The notes under the pieces: model-generated | Databases searched by the model: none | Seen by the model: the letters and a program-made list of their open reading frames with translations, nothing else | What the model was told of the DNA's origin: nothing | Source of the DNA: Clostridia bacterium | Lineage (GTDB): Bacteria > Bacillota_A > Clostridia > Christensenellales > Aristaeellaceae | Reading direction: 5' to 3' | Length of the DNA: 24,756 nt | Assembly: GCA_017530275.1 (NCBI GenBank) | Contig: JAFXMP010000079.1 | Span: 1-24,756 of the forward strand | Made by a program: the position numbers and the translations under genes | Shown: piece after piece, positions 22,842 through 24,756 of the stretch | How the letters are laid out: each line of letters opens with the position of its first letter | How positions within the stretch are numbered: the stretch's first letter is position 1

Positions 22842-23689
22842 TTATTGCGCAAGAGAAACGTTCACTTTTGCTCTCCGCCGGAACCGTTTGCCAAAACTGC
22901 TTCCGCCATCGGCCAGCACATCCACGCCTGCCAGATACCCGTTGCGCTCATCAGCCAGAGCGGCCAGGGCAAAACCCAGTTCCTCTGGTGTACCCATGCG
23001 CTGTTCGGCAGCGTATCGCAGCATCTTTCCGCCCTCTTTGGCTTCAAGGTTTCCCATGTCCGTGGCGATCAGGCCGGGGCTGAGCGATACCACCCGGATA
23101 CCGTTTATGCCATATTTGAAAGCGCACATCTGCGCATATTTGCAGACAAATTTCTTAGATAGGGCATACGCGAATCCAGATTTCTGGTAGGTACCAGGCA
23201 CCATGCCGCACAGCTTCAGCAGCTTTTGAACGAAACGCTCGGGATTTTCCTCCGCCAAGCGAAGCGTTCCTTTGCTTATCATGAAATCAGGCAGTACATA
23301 TGCGGAATTAGAGGATACGTCCACGATCACGCTGTCGGGCTTCATGACCTTGCTGAACTCCTGATTCACATGAACAGTGCCCAGGGCGTTGACCCGCAGA
23401 AGCTGCTCCGGCTTCGCCATGGTGGGCGAAAGCCCCGCCGCGTTGATCACATTCCGCACATTCCCCAGGCTGGCGGCATACGCTGCCATGGCCCGCACGC
23501 TTTCCCGATCAGAAGTATCGCAGACGAAGGGATGGGCTTCAAACCCCAGGGCTTCCAATTCGGAGACGGCTTTTTCCAGCTTTGCTTTGGTGCGGCCTGA
23601 TACGACGATGATCTTTTCCTTTGGCATACATTTGGCTGCGCCAAGCCCATGCCGCTGCCCCCGCCCGTAATCACGCATACGTCACGCAT
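22842..23689 (-). pseudogene. Classical SDR-family NAD(P)-dependent oxidoreductase, one apparent frameshift
   Basis: The natural start is ATG at 23689 with GGAGG 7 bases ahead, giving MRDVCVITGGGSGMGLA, the TGxxxGxG cofactor motif of classical SDR enzymes. Near 23637-23644 one base seems missing; the other frame continues AAKCMPKEKIIVVSGRTKAKL, then NVINAAG, the catalytic Ser region (VDVSSNSAY), Tyr-x-x-x-Lys (GFAYALSKKF), and the C-terminal GYLAGVDVLADGG. Together the two frames give a normal SDR of about 282 residues. Substrate cannot be read from the sequence; steroid/bile acid or sugar alcohol dehydrogenases share this fold. It overlaps by 8 bases the 35-aa gene upstream. A sequencing error is as likely as true decay. 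Confidence 0.75.
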
Positions 23690-23789
23690 CCCGCTGCCTC
23701 CTTTTGCTCTGCCAGTTGAAATACCCAAAGAAGAACGCGGTTACCGCCGCGGCGATTTCCAGGGACAAAACGATTTCCAACATATCCAT
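23682..23789 (-). CDS. 35-aa single-pass membrane microprotein
   Basis: Between the two reductase genes an ATG at 23789 opens a 35-codon frame with AAAAAAGGAGC just before it, ending TGA at 23682-23684. It reads MDMLEIVLSLEIAAAVTAFF in its first 20 residues and continues with an aromatic stretch and a basic tail (QSKRRQRDA), so residues 4-24 form one membrane helix with a cytoplasmic positive end. The second Met (start 23783) has the better ribosome-binding spacing. The stop overlaps the SDR start by 8 bases and the upstream gene ends 12 bases earlier, so all three genes look co-translated. No known family is recognised. It may anchor or regulate the reductases. Confidence 0.6.
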   Translation of the reverse strand: MDMLEIVLSLEIAAAVTAFFFGYFNWQSKRRQRDA

Positions 23790-23800
23790 AGCTCCTTTTT

Positions 23801-24756
23801 TCAAGCGATCTTGCCGGTCTGCTTGAGCCAGGCAATTTCATCGCGAATGGTTTCCCGGTAGGAGCGGGTGGTATAGCCCAGTTCCCGCACGGCTTTGGTG
23901 GAATCAAAGCTGTTGTTCCGGGCAAGGTTATAGACGGAAAATTTGGTCATCATGGGCTTGCCGCCTTTTTTCTTTGCCTGCTTTTCCATCATGCCGCCCA
24001 TCATGTTGGCTGCCCAGATGGGCAGGAACATTTTGACGGGCTTGCAGCCAGCTTCGTCGCTGACCATGTGGCTGAAATCCCGGAAGGATACAGGCTCGTT
24101 GGCCAGAATGTAGCACTGGCCCGCCCCCCCTTATCGGCGGCGGCGATGGTGCCGGCTGCCAGATCCCGCACGTCACACAGGTTAAAGGAACCGGCGATAC
24201 CGGCAGGCATTTCACCCTTGATGATCTTGATCAGCGTGCCCGTGGTTTCGCCCACGGCGTAATCCTCCGGCCCCATGATGCCGCTGGGATGGACAATGCA
24301 GGCGTTCAGCCCCTGCTCGTGCACCGCGTCCAGCACGGCCTGGCTGGCCATGGCTTTGCTACGGCTGTAACAGCCCACCACCTCGTCTGGCTCGAAGAAG
24401 CCGACTTCCCGGATTTTCCGGCCCATAGCCGCTTCCGGGATCGCCTCGGTGGAAGAGCAGTAAACCAGCTTCCTGCATTCGGGATGGGAAAGGCACAGGC
24501 GGATGATGTTTTTGGTGCCGTCCACGTTGACCTCCATGACCTTGGAGGAAAATTCCGAGTTGACGGTGACAATGCTGGCGATATGCAGCACCACGGTTTC
24601 TTCGTCTTCCTCCACGGTAAACAGCTTTTCCAGGGATTCCATGTCGGTCAGGTCGCCTTCCACGATCTCCGCTTCCCGGGGAACATACTTGATAGCCGGG
24701 TCGCCGGGCAGCACGAAGGCCCGCACGATGTCGCCCCGTTCAATTAGCTGACGGCA
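23801..24756 (-). pseudogene. Extended-SDR NAD-dependent epimerase/dehydratase, 5' partial, one apparent frameshift
   Basis: The frame is open to the right edge (RQLIERGDIVRAFVLPGDP before the first possible start), so the N-terminal Gly-rich motif lies outside. Visible are EGDLTDMESLEKLF, VLHIASIV, the catalytic Ser-Thr region (VYCSSTEA), Tyr-x-x-x-Lys (CYSRSKAMA), VHPSGIMGP and FNLCDVRDLAAG. These are typical of extended SDRs of the dihydroflavonol-reductase/3-beta-HSD type. At the run of seven G (C on the + strand, 24124-24130) the frame shifts by one; one extra G restores AGQCYILANEPVSFRDFSHM and the C-terminal helices ending WLKQTGKIA. The gene is first in an operon with the 35-aa protein and a classical SDR. 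Substrate is unknown. Confidence 0.75.

Noticed and set aside
23447..23728. Independent 93-codon gene with an SDR-like start
   Set aside because: Only its MRDVCVITGGGSGMG section is meaningful; it is the 5' end of the frameshifted SDR gene.

Overview
The window looks like a chromosomal segment of a Gram-positive Clostridia-type (Bacillota) bacterium of gut or other plant-fibre habitats. The supporting signs are strong AGGAGG-type ribosome-binding sites, a family-1 sugar-binding protein next to a membrane-anchored AraC regulator, a xylan-debranching enzyme set, and conjugative-element genes of the kind common in gut Clostridia (DUF4366, DUF3849, TopB, MOBP relaxase). No rRNA, tRNA or CRISPR array was seen. 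Genus cannot be fixed from this sequence.

Region 1 (1-10300, + strand) is a carbohydrate operon. In order it holds the C-terminal part of an ABC sugar-binding protein, an SGNH/SASA-type acetyl esterase, a two-TM AraC-family regulator, a GH115 alpha-glucuronidase, a GH43 beta-xylosidase-like enzyme and a GH2 glycosidase. The enzymes show no signal peptide, so the likely scheme is import of decorated xylo-oligosaccharides, then intracellular removal of acetyl and (methyl)glucuronyl groups and exo-cleavage. The GH2 gene carries an in-frame stop 41 codons before its apparent natural end. A further gene starts just after it but loses recognisable sequence within about ten codons, which marks the left edge of foreign DNA.

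Region 2 (about 10340-19500) is a rearranged remnant of an integrative conjugative or mobilizable element. On the minus strand are a truncated DUF4366 membrane protein, topoisomerase III and a 51-aa ORF. On the plus strand are the C-terminal piece of a giant SNF2 helicase/methylase, a tandem-DUF3849 protein, MobC, a small regulatory island (two XRE regulators and two small unknown proteins, with readable promoters) and a MOBP relaxase. DUF4366 and the helicase are both cut at the same point (about 12665) and face away from each other, so this is an inversion/deletion junction. No type IV secretion genes are present.

Region 3 (19497-22781) is a RIT (recombinase-in-trio) element: three tandem tyrosine recombinases joined by ATGA overlaps, between two complex ends. 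Each end holds five 10-bp boxes (TTATCGGAAC or its complement) arranged as exact mirror images with the same start-to-start spacings (16, 17, 53, 65 bp). At each end the outer pair of boxes surrounds a 6-bp spacer whose sequence differs between ends, as in a tyrosine-recombinase core site. The third recombinase has an out-of-frame internal deletion. The leader of the first can form mutually exclusive hairpins, one of which would mask its ribosome-binding site.

Region 4 (22842-24756, minus strand) is an operon of an extended-SDR epimerase/dehydratase-like protein (entering from beyond the right edge), a 35-aa single-TM microprotein, and a classical SDR oxidoreductase. Both reductase genes carry apparent single-base frameshifts. 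These may be sequence errors or true decay.
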